NCBI RefSeq assembly: GCF_014650815.1
Contig: NZ_BMVR01000013.1
Coordinates: 186,001 to 250,000, forward strand
Direction: 5' to 3'
Length of the DNA: 64,000 bases
Origin: Streptomyces flavofungini
Lineage (GTDB): Bacteria > Actinomycetota > Actinomycetes > Streptomycetales > Streptomycetaceae
Both the position numbers and the translations under genes were made by a program. Within the stretch, counting starts at the first letter, position 1. Each line of letters opens with the position of its first letter. Shown piece by piece: positions 7,909-16,622 of the stretch. The notes beneath the pieces are model-generated. The model had not been told where the DNA came from, did not search any database, and saw only the letters and a list, made by a program, of their open reading frames with translations.

Positions 7909-9162
7909 TCAGTCACAGCACGAGCAGCAGTCACAACAGTCGCAGTCACAGTCCCGGCAGGCGCCCTCGCGCTTCTTGCGGGACCACGGGCCCTCGTACT
8001 CCTTCGCGCAGCACAGCTGGCAGGTGCAGCACAGCCCGATGGCGACGGCGCACCCGGCCCAGAACCCGCGCCGCGGCTTCTGCGGCTCACCGCCCCACCC
8101 GCCCGACCCGCCGTGGTTCCCGCCGCCCGACCCGCCGTAGTCCCCGCCGCCGTACGAATCGCCCCGGTGGTTCCCGCCGCTGTACGAGGACCCGTCCCCG
8201 TACGAACCGGACCCCCAGGACCCCGACGAACCCGAGCCCGACCCGTCGTACGCGGTCACCTCGTGCCCGGACGCCCCGCGCACCTCGTGCGCCGCGTGCC
8301 CGCACGAGGTGGTCCCGAACGCCCGGTCCACGGACTGCCCGAGTTCGTGCACGAGCAGGGCGTGCGCGAGCTTGCCCTCGGTGAACCGGACCTCGGCGAG
8401 GGCGAGCCGGATGCCGTGCAGCGCGTCGTCGGCGAGCCGCCGCGCCTCGGCGCGGGAGGTGCCGAGGACCGTGATCGGGTTCCAGGCGCCGACGGCGGCG
8501 TCCGCCTCCCGGTCCTCCACGGCGTCCAGGAGGTGCGCGAGCCTGCCGAAGAGGCGCCCGGCCTCGGCCAGCGGCTCCGCGTTGCCCGGGCGTCCGGCGA
8601 GGACGGCGGTGTGCGCGAAGGCGGCGGCGGTCGCGGTCTCGGTCGGCTCGGTGATCGTGAGCAGGGAGGTGCCGGGGCCCGCCAAGGCCTCGATGCCCTC
8701 CTGCCGTTCGACGGCGTCCAGCAGGACCGCCGTGTCGAAGCCCACGTCGGCGCCGGTGCTGGCGCCCGCGCGGTCCCACTTGCCCGCGACGCGGCGGGCG
8801 GCGGCGGCCACCGGCCTGCGCGCCAACAGGCCGTCGCCGTCGACGACGTGGTCGCGGACCTTCGCCGACGCGAGCACCAGCGAGACGGCCGCGGCGAGCC
8901 GCGCGCCCTCGCCCTGGGCGACGGACGCGGTGCGCATGCCGCGCAGCGGACAGGGGCCGGCGGTGCGCCGCCAGCCGGCCGACCGCTCGGCCTGAGCCTC
9001 CGTCAGAACCGAGATGATGAGGCCGTCGTAGTTGGTCACGACGCGTGCGAACTGCCCGTGGTCACCGCGCAGCGCGAGACACAGCCCGCACAGGTGCGCC
9101 ATCCACTGGGTCCTGAGCCCCTCCCCGAGGCGGTGACTGCAGGGCCTGACGATTCCGAACAA
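7909..9162 (-). CDS. DUF5685 family protein with Gly-rich and Cys-rich C-terminus
   Basis: A 417-residue protein. The N-terminal two thirds match the actinobacterial DUF5685 family (FGIVRPCSHRL, WMAHLCGLCLALRGDHG, VVTNYDGLIISVLTEAQ), with early paired cysteines that could bind metal. A Gly/Ser/Tyr-rich linker (about 310-365) follows, then a short hydrophobic Cys-containing segment (GCAVAIGLCCTCQLCC), then an end of alternating Cys and Asp (CRDCDCDCCDCCSCCD). The start is TTG 9162, with GGGGGAG 5 bp upstream and the family sequence beginning there; the longer ORF upstream is not coding-like. The function is unknown. The cysteine clusters suggest metal binding or disulphide cross-linking near a membrane. 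Confidence 0.85.
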   Translation of the reverse strand: MFGIVRPCSHRLGEGLRTQWMAHLCGLCLALRGDHGQFARVVTNYDGLIISVLTEAQAERSAGWRRTAGPCPLRGMRTASVAQGEGARLAAAVSLVLASAKVRDHVVDGDGLLARRPVAAAARRVAGKWDRAGASTGADVGFDTAVLLDAVERQEGIEALAGPGTSLLTITEPTETATAAAFAHTAVLAGRPGNAEPLAEAGRLFGRLAHLLDAVEDREADAAVGAWNPITVLGTSRAEARRLADDALHGIRLALAEVRFTEGKLAHALLVHELGQSVDRAFGTTSCGHAAHEVRGASGHEVTAYDGSGSGSSGSWGSGSYGDGSSYSGGNHRGDSYGGGDYGGSGGGNHGGSGGWGGEPQKPRRGFWAGCAVAIGLCCTCQLCCAKEYEGPWSRKKREGACRDCDCDCCDCCSCCD

Positions 9163-9483
9163 GGCGACTCCCCCGTGAGCCCGATGAGTCCGACTGGGTC
9201 CGCTGGGCGCGAACTCCGGCATCGTAGCGAGCCGTCCGGCCACCTGCCCGTTCACCCGTACGCACCGCGCGTCACCCATACGCCGCGAAGAATCATATTT
9301 CACTCACTGTCAGCAGCCGTACACGGCAAGACCCTTGAAGAATCACGCGCGTCGCCGTATTGACTGTGTGCCAGTACCGTCACGAAAACCCCGCGCGGCG
9401 ACTATCCCCTTGGCGCACCATCCGCATCATGGACGACCATAGGGATGCGGAACGCAAGCAGACCGCTGCGAGAGGAGGCGTCC
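9163..9483. other. divergent intergenic region between the DUF5685 and sepF-like genes
   Basis: A 321-bp region with a relatively A/T-rich core (about 9270-9410) that should hold divergent promoters. The 9-mer gaagaatca occurs twice in it, near 9287 and 9334. A GAGAGGAGG site precedes the sepF-like ATG. No promoter pair stands out. Confidence 0.6.
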
Positions 9484-9930
9484 ATGGGATCGGTGCGCAA
9501 GGCGAGTGCCTGGCTTGGCCTCGTCGACGACAACAACGACGAGCGTTACTACGACGGATACGAAGACGACGCGGCCGAAGGCCCTGAGGCGGCCGAGGCC
9601 TGGGTCACGGACCCGCGCGTCAAGGTCGCGTCGGACGTGGCCGAGGACAAGGGCCACAGGATCGGCACGGTCACGCCGGACAGCTTCCGCGACGCCCGCG
9701 CCATCGGTGAGATGTTCCGGGACGGCGTGCCGGTCATCGTGAACCTCACGTCGATGGAGCCCGGCGACGCCAAGCGCGTCGTCGACTTCGCGGCCGGGCT
9801 CATCTTCGGCCTGCGCGGCTCCATCGACCGGGTGGCGCACCGCGTGTTCCTGCTCACCCCCGCCGACACGGAGATCGTCAACGGTGAGGCCACGCCGCAC
9901 CGCACCGACGGCTTCTTCAACCAGAGCTGA
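9484..9930 (+). CDS. sflA: SepF-like cell division protein
   Basis: A 148-residue protein with the SepF layout: a short N-terminal amphipathic start (MGSVRKASAWLGLV) for membrane attachment, an acidic linker (DDNNDERYYDGYEDD), and the C-terminal SepF domain (RDARAIGEMFRDGVPVIVNL, DAKRVVDFAAGLIFGL, VFLLTP). SepF tethers FtsZ filaments to the membrane. Streptomyces has one canonical sepF in the division cluster plus SepF-like paralogues (SflA, SflB). The lack of division genes here and the neighbouring acyl-CoA dehydrogenase suggest the SflA paralogue, a symbol given by context. The start ATG 9484 has GAGAGGAGG upstream. The gene converges on gcdH. Confidence 0.9.
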   Translation: MGSVRKASAWLGLVDDNNDERYYDGYEDDAAEGPEAAEAWVTDPRVKVASDVAEDKGHRIGTVTPDSFRDARAIGEMFRDGVPVIVNLTSMEPGDAKRVVDFAAGLIFGLRGSIDRVAHRVFLLTPADTEIVNGEATPHRTDGFFNQS

Positions 9931-9980
9931 GGCAAGGCCGCTCGCCGTGCCCGTGCCCCGCCGCCGTGCGCCCCGCGCGC

Positions 9981-11177
9981 TCAGCGGAAGGCGTCGAGCC
10001 CGGTGAGCGCCTTGCCGAGGACCAGCTGGTGCATCTCGACGGTGCCCTCGTAGGTGAGCACCGATTCGAGGTTCGTCGCGTGCCGCATCACGGGGTACTC
10101 GAGCGAGATGCCGTTGGCGCCGAGGATCGTGCGCGACGTGCGGCAGATCTCGATCGCCTCTCGTACGTTGTTGAGCTTGCCGAAGCTGACCTGCTCCGGC
10201 CGCAGCCGGCCCGCGTCCATGCGGCGCCCGAGGTGGTGCGCGAGCAGGACGCCCTTGTGCAGCTCGACCGCCATGTCGGCGAGCTTGGCCTGGGTGAGCT
10301 GGAAGCCGCCGATCGGCCTGCCGAACTGCTCCCGCGTCTTCGCGTACTCCACGGCCGCGTCGAAGCAGGCGCGGGCCGCGCCCATGGCGCCCCAGACGAT
10401 GCCGTAGCGCGCGTGCGACAGACAGCTCAACGGGCCCTTCAGACCGGTGACTTCGGGCAGCACCGCGTCGGCCGGGAGCCGCACCTCGTCCAGGACCAGC
10501 TCGCTGGTGATGCTCGCCCGGAGCGACCACTTGTGCTTGATCTCCGGCGCGGCGAAGCCCGGGGCGTCCGTGGGCACGGCGAAGCCCCGGATCCCGTCGT
10601 CGGTCTGCGCCCAGACGACGGCCACCCCGGCCACCGACCCATTGGTGATCCACATCTTGCGGCCGCTCAGGACCCAGTCCGTCCCGTCCCGCTTCGCGTA
10701 CGTCCGCATCGCCGCCGGGTCCGAGCCGTGGTCGGGCTCGGTGAGGCCGAAGCAGCCGATGATCTCGCCCGCCGCCATCCCCGGCAGCCAGCGCTCCTTC
10801 TGCTCCTCCGAGCCGAAGCGGTGGATCGCGTACATCGCCAGCGACCCCTGCACCGACACCAGCGACCTGATCCCCGAGTCCGCCGCCTCCAGCTCCAGGC
10901 AGGCGAGCCCGTACTGCACGGCGCTCGCGCCCGCGCAGCCGTACCCCGTCAGCGACATCCCCAGCGCCCCGATCGACCCCAGCTCCCGGGCCAGCTCCCG
11001 CACGCCCGGCAGCTCGCCGCTCTCGTACCACTCGGCGATGTGCGGCAGCACGCGGTCCGCCGCCCATGCGCGGACGGTGTCGCGGACGGCGAGGTCCTCC
11101 GGCTCCAGGAGGTCGTCGAGGCCCAGCGGATCGGTGGGGTCGAAGGGGGGCAGGGTGTGGCTGCTTGCGGACGACAT
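9981..11177 (-). CDS. gcdH: acyl-CoA dehydrogenase, glutaryl-CoA dehydrogenase type
   Basis: A 398-residue FAD flavoprotein. It shows the acyl-CoA dehydrogenase signatures CFGLTEPDHGSDP and KMWITNGSVAGVAVVWAQT, and a C-terminal Glu377 in TYEGTVEMHQLVLG, the position of the catalytic base in glutaryl-CoA dehydrogenases. The reaction would be oxidation and decarboxylation of glutaryl-CoA to crotonyl-CoA in lysine/tryptophan breakdown, passing electrons to ETF. No CoA transferase or ETF gene is adjacent, so the substrate is inferred from family only. The start ATG 11177 has a GGAGG site upstream. An operator-like inverted repeat lies about 22 bp before the start. Confidence 0.9.
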   Translation of the reverse strand: MSSASSHTLPPFDPTDPLGLDDLLEPEDLAVRDTVRAWAADRVLPHIAEWYESGELPGVRELARELGSIGALGMSLTGYGCAGASAVQYGLACLELEAADSGIRSLVSVQGSLAMYAIHRFGSEEQKERWLPGMAAGEIIGCFGLTEPDHGSDPAAMRTYAKRDGTDWVLSGRKMWITNGSVAGVAVVWAQTDDGIRGFAVPTDAPGFAAPEIKHKWSLRASITSELVLDEVRLPADAVLPEVTGLKGPLSCLSHARYGIVWGAMGAARACFDAAVEYAKTREQFGRPIGGFQLTQAKLADMAVELHKGVLLAHHLGRRMDAGRLRPEQVSFGKLNNVREAIEICRTSRTILGANGISLEYPVMRHATNLESVLTYEGTVEMHQLVLGKALTGLDAFR

Positions 11178-11198
11178 GCGGGGCCTCCGGCGGACTTA

Positions 11199-11213
11199 AC
11201 TAGCGCTGATAGT
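11199..11213. promoter_or_regulatory. operator-like inverted repeat before gcdH
   Basis: The 15-mer ACTAGCGCTGATAGT has complementary ends (ACTA and TAGT) and lies 22 bp upstream of the gcdH start, where a TetR or GntR repressor could block transcription. Only the outer four bases pair perfectly, so this is a weak call. Confidence 0.35.
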
Positions 11214-11265
11214 CAGGTACGACTCGGCTTGACGCTACGACGCGCCCACCTGAACGTCCAGGGTG

Positions 11266-11400
11266 ACGCCCTGCCGGGGGCTTTCCCCAAGCTATGGACC
11301 GCCCGTCCGGCGATTGAGGACGAGGCGCGGAGCGCCGACAGCGGGGGCCCGGGGCGCAGCCCCCGGTTACGGGAAGGGGCGGGACTGGGGAGCCCCCGGC
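11266..11400. repeat. dispersed Streptomyces-type intergenic repeat, copy 1
   Basis: This segment shares several blocks in the same order with 58745-58952: ccctgccgggggct, gattgaggacgag and a ggttacgggaaggg-cgggactgggga end. A G/C hairpin (gggggc ... gccccc) forms near 11343-11366. It lies between the gcdH start and the stop of the drug exporter gene, and may also serve as the exporter's terminator. Confidence 0.75.
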
Positions 11401-11401
11401 C

Positions 11402-13012
11402 TCAGCGGAGGGACTCCACCGGAACCGCCGCCCGCTCGCGGGCCACCCCCGGCTCGCACGCCGCAGGCGCACCGCAGTCCATCACCCGGGGCAACCGCAG
11501 CGCGGCCAACGCACCGAGCAGCAACAGCCCCGCGCTGACCAGCAGGGTCACATGCAGGCCGTGCACGAAGGAGTCCCGCGCGGCGGCCCGCAAGGCTTCG
11601 CCCCGGCTGCCACCGAGCCGAGCGGCGACTTCATAGGCCTCGCCCAGGGAGTGACTCGCCGCGGCGCTGTCCGCCGCCGGAACACCCCGCACGGAGGACA
11701 GCCCGGGAGCGTACGCGGCGTTCATGACGCTGCCGAGCAGCGCGATGCCGATGCCGGCGCCGAGCTGGTAGGAGGTCTCGCCGATGGCGGCGGCCCCGCC
11801 GGCCTGGGTGGGCGGGGCTTCGCTGAGCATGGATTCGTAGGCGCCGAAGAGGGTGGTCTCCAGGCCGAAGCCGAGGAGCACGAAGCCGGTCAGCATCAGC
11901 GGAGCGTTGTCCTCGCCGCCCATGGCGGTGAGGGCGGCGACGGCGAGGGCGGTGAGGCCGAACCCGGTGGCGACCATGGCGCGCGGCCCGAAGCGCTGGA
12001 GCATCCGGGATCCGGCGAGCCCGGCGGCCATCGCGGCGATGGTGAGCGGAAGGAGCCGGAGCCCGGTCTCCAGCGGGGACAGGCCGAGGACGAGCTGGAG
12101 GTACTGCGCGGCGATGAGTTCGAGGCCGACGAGGGCGAGCATCGCGAGCACGATGCAGCCGACGGAGGTGCTGAAGGCGGGCCGCGTGAACATGGCGAGG
12201 TCGACCAGCGGGTACCGCCGACGCCGCTGTCGGCGGACGAAGGCGATGAGCAGCCCGCCGCCGACGAGCACCGAGAGGAGCGTGGTGGCGCCGAGCGGCG
12301 ACTCCCCGCCGCCGAGCCGCTTGACGCCGAGGACGAGGCCGAAGAGGCCACCGGCGGCCATGAGGGCGCCGACGACGTCCCAGGGCCCGTTGCGGGCGCC
12401 GGTCGACTCGGGCAGGAGCCAGCGTCCGACGGGAAGGCTGACGAGCATCAGCGGGATGTTGATGAGGAAGACGGAGCCCCACCAGAAGTGTTCGAGGAGG
12501 AAGCCGCCGAGCAGCGGCCCGCAGGCGGCGCCGACGGCGGCGACGGCGCTCCAGATGCCGATCGCGAGGGCCCGCTCACGCCGGTCGGGGAAGACCTGGC
12601 GGAGGATCGACAGCGTCGCGGGCATGATCATCGCGCCGCCGACGCCGAGCAGCGCGCGGGCCGCGATGAGGACGTGCGGGGTGTCGGCGAGGGCGGCGAT
12701 CGCGGAGGCCACGCCGAACAGGCCGTAGCCGAAGAGGAGGACGCGGCGGCGCCCGACGCGGTCGCCGAGGGTGCCGAAGAGGATGAGCAGCGAGGCGCAG
12801 ACCAGCGGATAGATGTCGACGATCCACAGGAGCTCGATGGCGCCGGGCTTGAGGTCCTCGGTGACGGCGGGCACGGCGACGTGCAGCACGGTGGCGTCGA
12901 CGGCGACGAGCAGCAGGCTGACGCAGAGGACGACGAGGACGACCCAGCGGTTGGCGCCCGCGCCGGGGGGCCGACGGCCGGATGGAGCGGCGGCCGTGGT
13001 CGTCCCGGACAT
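11402..13012 (-). CDS. MFS drug exporter, DHA2 family (14 membrane helices)
   Basis: A 536-residue transporter with the DHA2 signature motifs: motif A-like GTLGDRVGRRRVLLFG between helices 2 and 3, LDAT-like VDATVLHVAVPAV in helix 1, and a motif C-like GPLLGGFLLEHFWWGSVFLINIP near helix 5. About 14 hydrophobic segments can be counted. The size and motifs resemble SmvA/QacA-type proton-driven exporters of cationic drugs and dyes; the substrate cannot be predicted. The start is ATG 13012 with GGGAGG about 7 bp upstream; the longer open frame is not coding-like. No regulator gene is adjacent. Confidence 0.9.
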   Translation of the reverse strand: MSGTTTAAAPSGRRPPGAGANRWVVLVVLCVSLLLVAVDATVLHVAVPAVTEDLKPGAIELLWIVDIYPLVCASLLILFGTLGDRVGRRRVLLFGYGLFGVASAIAALADTPHVLIAARALLGVGGAMIMPATLSILRQVFPDRRERALAIGIWSAVAAVGAACGPLLGGFLLEHFWWGSVFLINIPLMLVSLPVGRWLLPESTGARNGPWDVVGALMAAGGLFGLVLGVKRLGGGESPLGATTLLSVLVGGGLLIAFVRRQRRRRYPLVDLAMFTRPAFSTSVGCIVLAMLALVGLELIAAQYLQLVLGLSPLETGLRLLPLTIAAMAAGLAGSRMLQRFGPRAMVATGFGLTALAVAALTAMGGEDNAPLMLTGFVLLGFGLETTLFGAYESMLSEAPPTQAGGAAAIGETSYQLGAGIGIALLGSVMNAAYAPGLSSVRGVPAADSAAASHSLGEAYEVAARLGGSRGEALRAAARDSFVHGLHVTLLVSAGLLLLGALAALRLPRVMDCGAPAACEPGVARERAAVPVESLR

Positions 13013-13271
13013 CTGCGTACCTCCCAGTGATTCCTCGCGAGTGCGGCCAGTGGGGGGCCGGCGGGACCCTACGGGATCCGGTCGTCCGGCTGTGGCGGCT
13101 GTGAACGGCGAGTGGCCGTCAGCGTACGCGAGTCCCCGGCCGGCTCGCGTGGCGGACCTCTCATGGTTGCCGCGCGGGGGTGTGGCGTGCGCCACGTTCG
13201 CCCGTGCCGGTGATATTCGGGTGCCCGCCTGTCGTCACGAGCAGTCGGGCGGGGAGCCGATAATCGAGCCC

Positions 13272-14447
13272 GTGACCGATCTTGATCAGCGCCCCGCCAC
13301 GGGGCACCGGACCGCCGCCGCGCTGCGCCGGGCGGCGCCCGCGCTCTTTGTGTACGCCGGGGTGCGCGCGCTGGGGCTCGCGGTCCTCGCCGTGTGGGGC
13401 GCCGCGGCGGGCAAGAGTCCGCACACGTTGCTCTCCGCCCGCTGGGACTCGCTCTGGTACACCCGCGTCGCCGATTTCGGCTACGGCTGGGAGGTGACGC
13501 TGCCGGACGGCAGCGTGCACTCGAACCTGGCGTTCTTCCCGCTGCTGCCCTGGCTGGAGCGGGCCGGGTCGGTGTTCGGCCTGTCGTACGCGGACGCGGG
13601 CCTGGTGGTGAGCGCGCTCGCCTCGCTGTGCGCGGCGGGCGGGATCTTCGCGGTCGCGGAGCAGGTGTACGACCGTCGGGCCGGGGTGTGCGCGGTCGCG
13701 CTGTGGGCGGTGCTCCCGGTCGGCGTCGTGCAGTCGATGGCGTACAGCGAGTCGCTGTTCACCGCGCTCGCGGCCTGGGCGCTGTACGCGGTCCTGACCG
13801 GGCGCTGGGTGACGGCGGGGCTGCTCGCCTCGCTGGCCGGGCTGACCCGGCCGGTGGGCGCGGCGGTGGTCGCCGCGGTGTGGGCGACGGCGGCCCTGGC
13901 GGCGTACCGCAGGAAGCGGGCCGGTGAGCGGGCGCTGGTGGCCGGGCGGGACTGGCGGATGCTGCTGGGCGTGCTGCTCGCGCCGCTCGGCGCGGCGGGC
14001 TACGTCCTGTGGGTCGGGCACCGCACGGGCGACGGCCTGTTCGGGTATCTCGACGTGCAGAAGCAGTGGGGCAACGGCTTCGACGGCGGCTACGCCTTCG
14101 CGCGCTTCGTCGGCGAGAAGTTCACGTCCCCGGTGGGCGCGCTCGCGGGGCTTGGTCTGATCGTCGGCGTGGCCGGGCTGATCTGGCTGTACGTCAAGGG
14201 GGTGCGGCAGCACCAGCCGCCCGCACTGCTCGTCTACTGCGGGATCGTCGTCGTGCTCGCGCTGTGCGCGTCCGGCTACTTCGGCTCCAAACCGCGCCTG
14301 CTGATGCCCGCGTTCCCGCTGCTGCTGCCCCTCGCGGTGGCGCTCGCGCGGCTGCGGACGAGCCGGGCGGCGCTGGTCGTGGGCGGGGTGGCCGTGGTCA
14401 GTGCGGTGTACGGGGCCTTCTGGCTGCACGGCTCGGGGCCGCCGTAG
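13272..14447 (+). CDS. mannosyltransferase family (PIG-V-like) integral membrane protein
   Basis: A 391-residue protein with about 9-10 membrane helices. Between helices 1 and 2 is an extracytoplasmic loop with ARWDSLWYTRVADFGY, the WDs/Y pattern of the GT-C superfamily active site as in PIG-V and related bacterial mannosyltransferases. Next come HSNLAFFPLLPWLER and QSMAYSESLFTALAAWALY, also typical. The enzyme would use a polyprenyl-phosphate sugar to mannosylate a lipid or exported protein. The start GTG 13272 is chosen because coding-like codon usage begins there; a weak ggggag lies about 15 bp upstream. A PAP2 phosphatase gene follows, compatible with polyprenyl-phosphate metabolism. Confidence 0.82.
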   Translation: MTDLDQRPATGHRTAAALRRAAPALFVYAGVRALGLAVLAVWGAAAGKSPHTLLSARWDSLWYTRVADFGYGWEVTLPDGSVHSNLAFFPLLPWLERAGSVFGLSYADAGLVVSALASLCAAGGIFAVAEQVYDRRAGVCAVALWAVLPVGVVQSMAYSESLFTALAAWALYAVLTGRWVTAGLLASLAGLTRPVGAAVVAAVWATAALAAYRRKRAGERALVAGRDWRMLLGVLLAPLGAAGYVLWVGHRTGDGLFGYLDVQKQWGNGFDGGYAFARFVGEKFTSPVGALAGLGLIVGVAGLIWLYVKGVRQHQPPALLVYCGIVVVLALCASGYFGSKPRLLMPAFPLLLPLAVALARLRTSRAALVVGGVAVVSAVYGAFWLHGSGPP

Positions 14448-14765
14448 GCCCGTCGCGGGTCCGTCGCGGGCCGGTCCGGCCGCGTCGGCTTCGCGCCAAG
14501 ATCACCCACTCAAGATCGTTACCGGGCCCGTACGGTGAGCAGCCGGTGAGCGGACGGAGAATTCCGCACCAGGCCCCGGTGAACGAATTCGAAAGGCGGC
14601 TAAAACCGCGAGCGTAATGATCAACGGATTGGGTAAAGCAGGCATCATTGAATAGGCATTCCGGCCGGAATAAACCGGAGCCTGAGATCAATGCCACATC
14701 ACATCGTCATCACAAACGCTCTGATTCGACCTAGTAGGGCACTCACTCGCTGTAACGTCGATTGG
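14448..14765. other. intergenic region upstream of the PAP2 gene, A/T-rich
   Basis: A 318-bp region. From about 14580 to 14765 it is unusually A/T-rich and contains the perfect 14-bp palindrome attccggccggaat (14658-14671). An ATG at 14691 is in frame with the PAP2 gene, but the codons between it and 14766 have no third-position G/C bias, so I treat them as leader. Confidence 0.6.
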
Positions 14766-15791
14766 GTGCGTACCGAACGAAACCTGACCCGTCTGGACCG
14801 GCTGTTCGCCCGGCTAGACCGTGAGCCGGAACGACCGGCCCACCTCGATGAGCCGCGGATGAGCCCGCACCGGGTCGTGCTCCTCAGCGCGACGCTGGCC
14901 TTCTACGTGGCCATCGTCGTCGCCGTGGTGACCACCTCCTGGCTCGTGCGGTTCGACTGGCAGGTCATGTTCTTCCGGCCCTACCAGCAGTGGCCCGAGA
15001 TCCACGGCTTCCTCGACTACTGGGTCGTCCTCGGCCAGCGCGGCCCGACCGCCGTGATGGTCGCGGCCTGGCTGGGCTGGCGCTCCTGGCGGCAGCACAC
15101 GCTGCGCCCGCTGCTGATGTTCGGCGCGGCGCTGCTCCTGCTCAACGCCACGGTGGGCGCCGCCAAGATCGGCATGGGCCGCCTCGGCCCGCACTACGCC
15201 ACCGTCATCGGCTCGAACGAGATGGGGCAGGGCGGCGATATATTCCCTTCGGGCCACACCGCCAACGCCGTCGTGACCTGGGGAATCCTCGCCTATCTGG
15301 CCTCGACCCCGCTGACCCGCCGCTATCTGTCGGCGCTCTCCGCCGTGGTCTCCCTCAGCGTCGGCCTCACCACCGTCTACCTGGGTACGCACTGGCTCAG
15401 CGACGTCCTGCTCGGCTGGGCCGCGGGCCTGCTGGTCCTGCTCGCGCTGCCCTGGGTCGAGCCGCTCATCACCCGCGTCGAGGCCTGGATCCTCGGCATC
15501 AGGGCCGCCTGGGCGCGCCGCCGCGGCCGCCCCACGACGTCCCCGGTGCCCGCCCCGGCCCTGGTCCCGCAGCGCGCCTCCGGCACCCCCGGCACCTCCA
15601 GCACCCCCGGCGACGAGCAGCCGGTCCGCGAGCCCGTCGCGACCGCTCGCCCCCGCACCCCCGCCTACCTCGCCCCGGGCCCGCACACCGCCCGCTGCGA
15701 GCGGACGCCGGTCACCCCGCAGGGCCCCCGCCGTCCGCCGCACCCCGAGCGGGTGCGCGGCACCTCGGCGCGGCCCCTCACGGGCGGCTGA
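14766..15791 (+). CDS. PAP2 superfamily membrane phosphatase
   Basis: A 341-residue membrane protein with about six helices and the three phosphatase motifs: K-x6-RLGP-like KIGMGRLGP, PSGHTAN with its catalytic His, and YLGTHWLSDVLLG with the nucleophilic His. Such enzymes dephosphorylate lipid phosphates such as phosphatidate or undecaprenyl pyrophosphate at the outer membrane face. The C-terminal 100 residues are a Pro/Ala/Arg-rich cytoplasmic tail with no recognised domain. The start GTG 14766 (RTERNLTRLDRLF) is preferred over ATG 14691 because third-position G/C bias begins at 14766; it lacks a Shine-Dalgarno site, so a leaderless transcript is possible. Confidence 0.85.
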   Translation: MRTERNLTRLDRLFARLDREPERPAHLDEPRMSPHRVVLLSATLAFYVAIVVAVVTTSWLVRFDWQVMFFRPYQQWPEIHGFLDYWVVLGQRGPTAVMVAAWLGWRSWRQHTLRPLLMFGAALLLLNATVGAAKIGMGRLGPHYATVIGSNEMGQGGDIFPSGHTANAVVTWGILAYLASTPLTRRYLSALSAVVSLSVGLTTVYLGTHWLSDVLLGWAAGLLVLLALPWVEPLITRVEAWILGIRAAWARRRGRPTTSPVPAPALVPQRASGTPGTSSTPGDEQPVREPVATARPRTPAYLAPGPHTARCERTPVTPQGPRRPPHPERVRGTSARPLTGG

Positions 15792-15839
15792 GCCGCCCCC
15801 ACGGACGCGGGAACGGTACGCACAGCTGGATCCCGCACA

Positions 15840-15878
15840 ACGAAGGCCCCGGACACCTCAGGCGTCCGGGGCCTTCGT
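15840..15878. terminator. bidirectional hairpin terminator between PAP2 and I78 genes
   Basis: A 15-bp perfect stem (15840-15854 with 15864-15878) and a 9-nt loop lie between the converging PAP2 gene (ends 15791) and the I78 inhibitor gene (ends 15894), and can serve both. Confidence 0.85.
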
Positions 15879-15893
15879 GCGGGCCGGTGCGGT

Positions 15894-16109
15894 TCAGCCC
15901 TTCCAGCAGCGCGTCACCGCGCCGTCCGCGACCTCGAAGTTCAGCCGCCCCGCGAGGTACTCCATGGTGATGAACGTGCCCGGCGGCAGCGACCTGACGG
16001 TGGACCAGCCGCTGGCCCGGGCCCGGCGCTCGGCGTCCTCGGCGGCGAGGCCGACGTAGGAGTCCGGGCTGTCCTGGGGCTCGGGGGCGGGTGTCGGTAT
16101 GGGTGCCAT
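15894..16109 (-). CDS. peptidase inhibitor I78 family protein
   Basis: A 71-residue protein matching the I78 fold: an N-terminal Pro-rich stretch, SYVGLAAEDAERRARASGW, RSLPPGTFITMEYLAGRLNFEV, and a C-terminal VTRCWKG. In the family the loop after the Arg-Pro/Leu-Pro region is thought to insert into serine protease active sites. No signal peptide is seen, so it may act in the cytosol. The start ATG 16109 is preferred over GTG 16118; neither has a good ribosome binding site. It is the second peptidase inhibitor gene in the window, after SSI. Confidence 0.8.
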   Translation of the reverse strand: MAPIPTPAPEPQDSPDSYVGLAAEDAERRARASGWSTVRSLPPGTFITMEYLAGRLNFEVADGAVTRCWKG

Positions 16110-16622
16110 GACCGTCACGGTAGGCGGCCGGTGCTTCCCGGGGAAGTCCGGGGCCGTGCACCATGCGTCACCGGTTCCCCTCTGGTCACGCTTCTGTCAC
16201 AGGATCACCACGCGCGTTTCGCCCGGACTTCGTCACACGTACGAGCGGTTCGTTGCCCGTGAAGGCCGAATTCGGCATGAACTCCGGGTCCCTCAGGAGC
16301 CCCTGAAGAGATCGCCGGAAATCCCTTCGGAAGCCTGTCGGAAGATCCTTTCGGACGTCCGGCAATGCCTCCTGAAATCCTTTACCGATCCTCCGTATTT
16401 ACGATTCCCGGACGCTCCGGGGGATGTGACGCGGCATGAGGAATTCATGGTTCCAGCACCCCGGGCGAGCAGCCGTCGGAGTGCGCGCCCGGCCGGAACG
16501 CGGTACGTCCACCGCCGGCTCCCGGCCCGAGTGCGCGACGCCCCCTGTCGGATCCGGGTGCGCGGCGACATCATGTCGTGTGCTTCGAGCAAGCCCGGGA
16601 CGCGACAGCGAAGGGGCAAGCG
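16110..16622. other. intergenic region upstream of ctaD with direct repeats
   Basis: A 513-bp region without a credible gene. It contains the 12-bp palindrome gccgaattcggc (about 16266-16277), two related direct copies cggaaatcccttcgga (16316-16331) and cggaagatcctttcgga (16339-16355), and a small inverted repeat cccgga-cgc-tccggg near 16407. These may be regulator sites for the accessory oxidase gene. An aagggg site precedes ctaD. Confidence 0.6.

Noticed and set aside
14691..14765. N-terminal extension of the PAP2 protein from ATG 14691
   Set aside because: The codons have no third-position G/C bias and no family similarity, in sharp contrast to the sequence after 14766.
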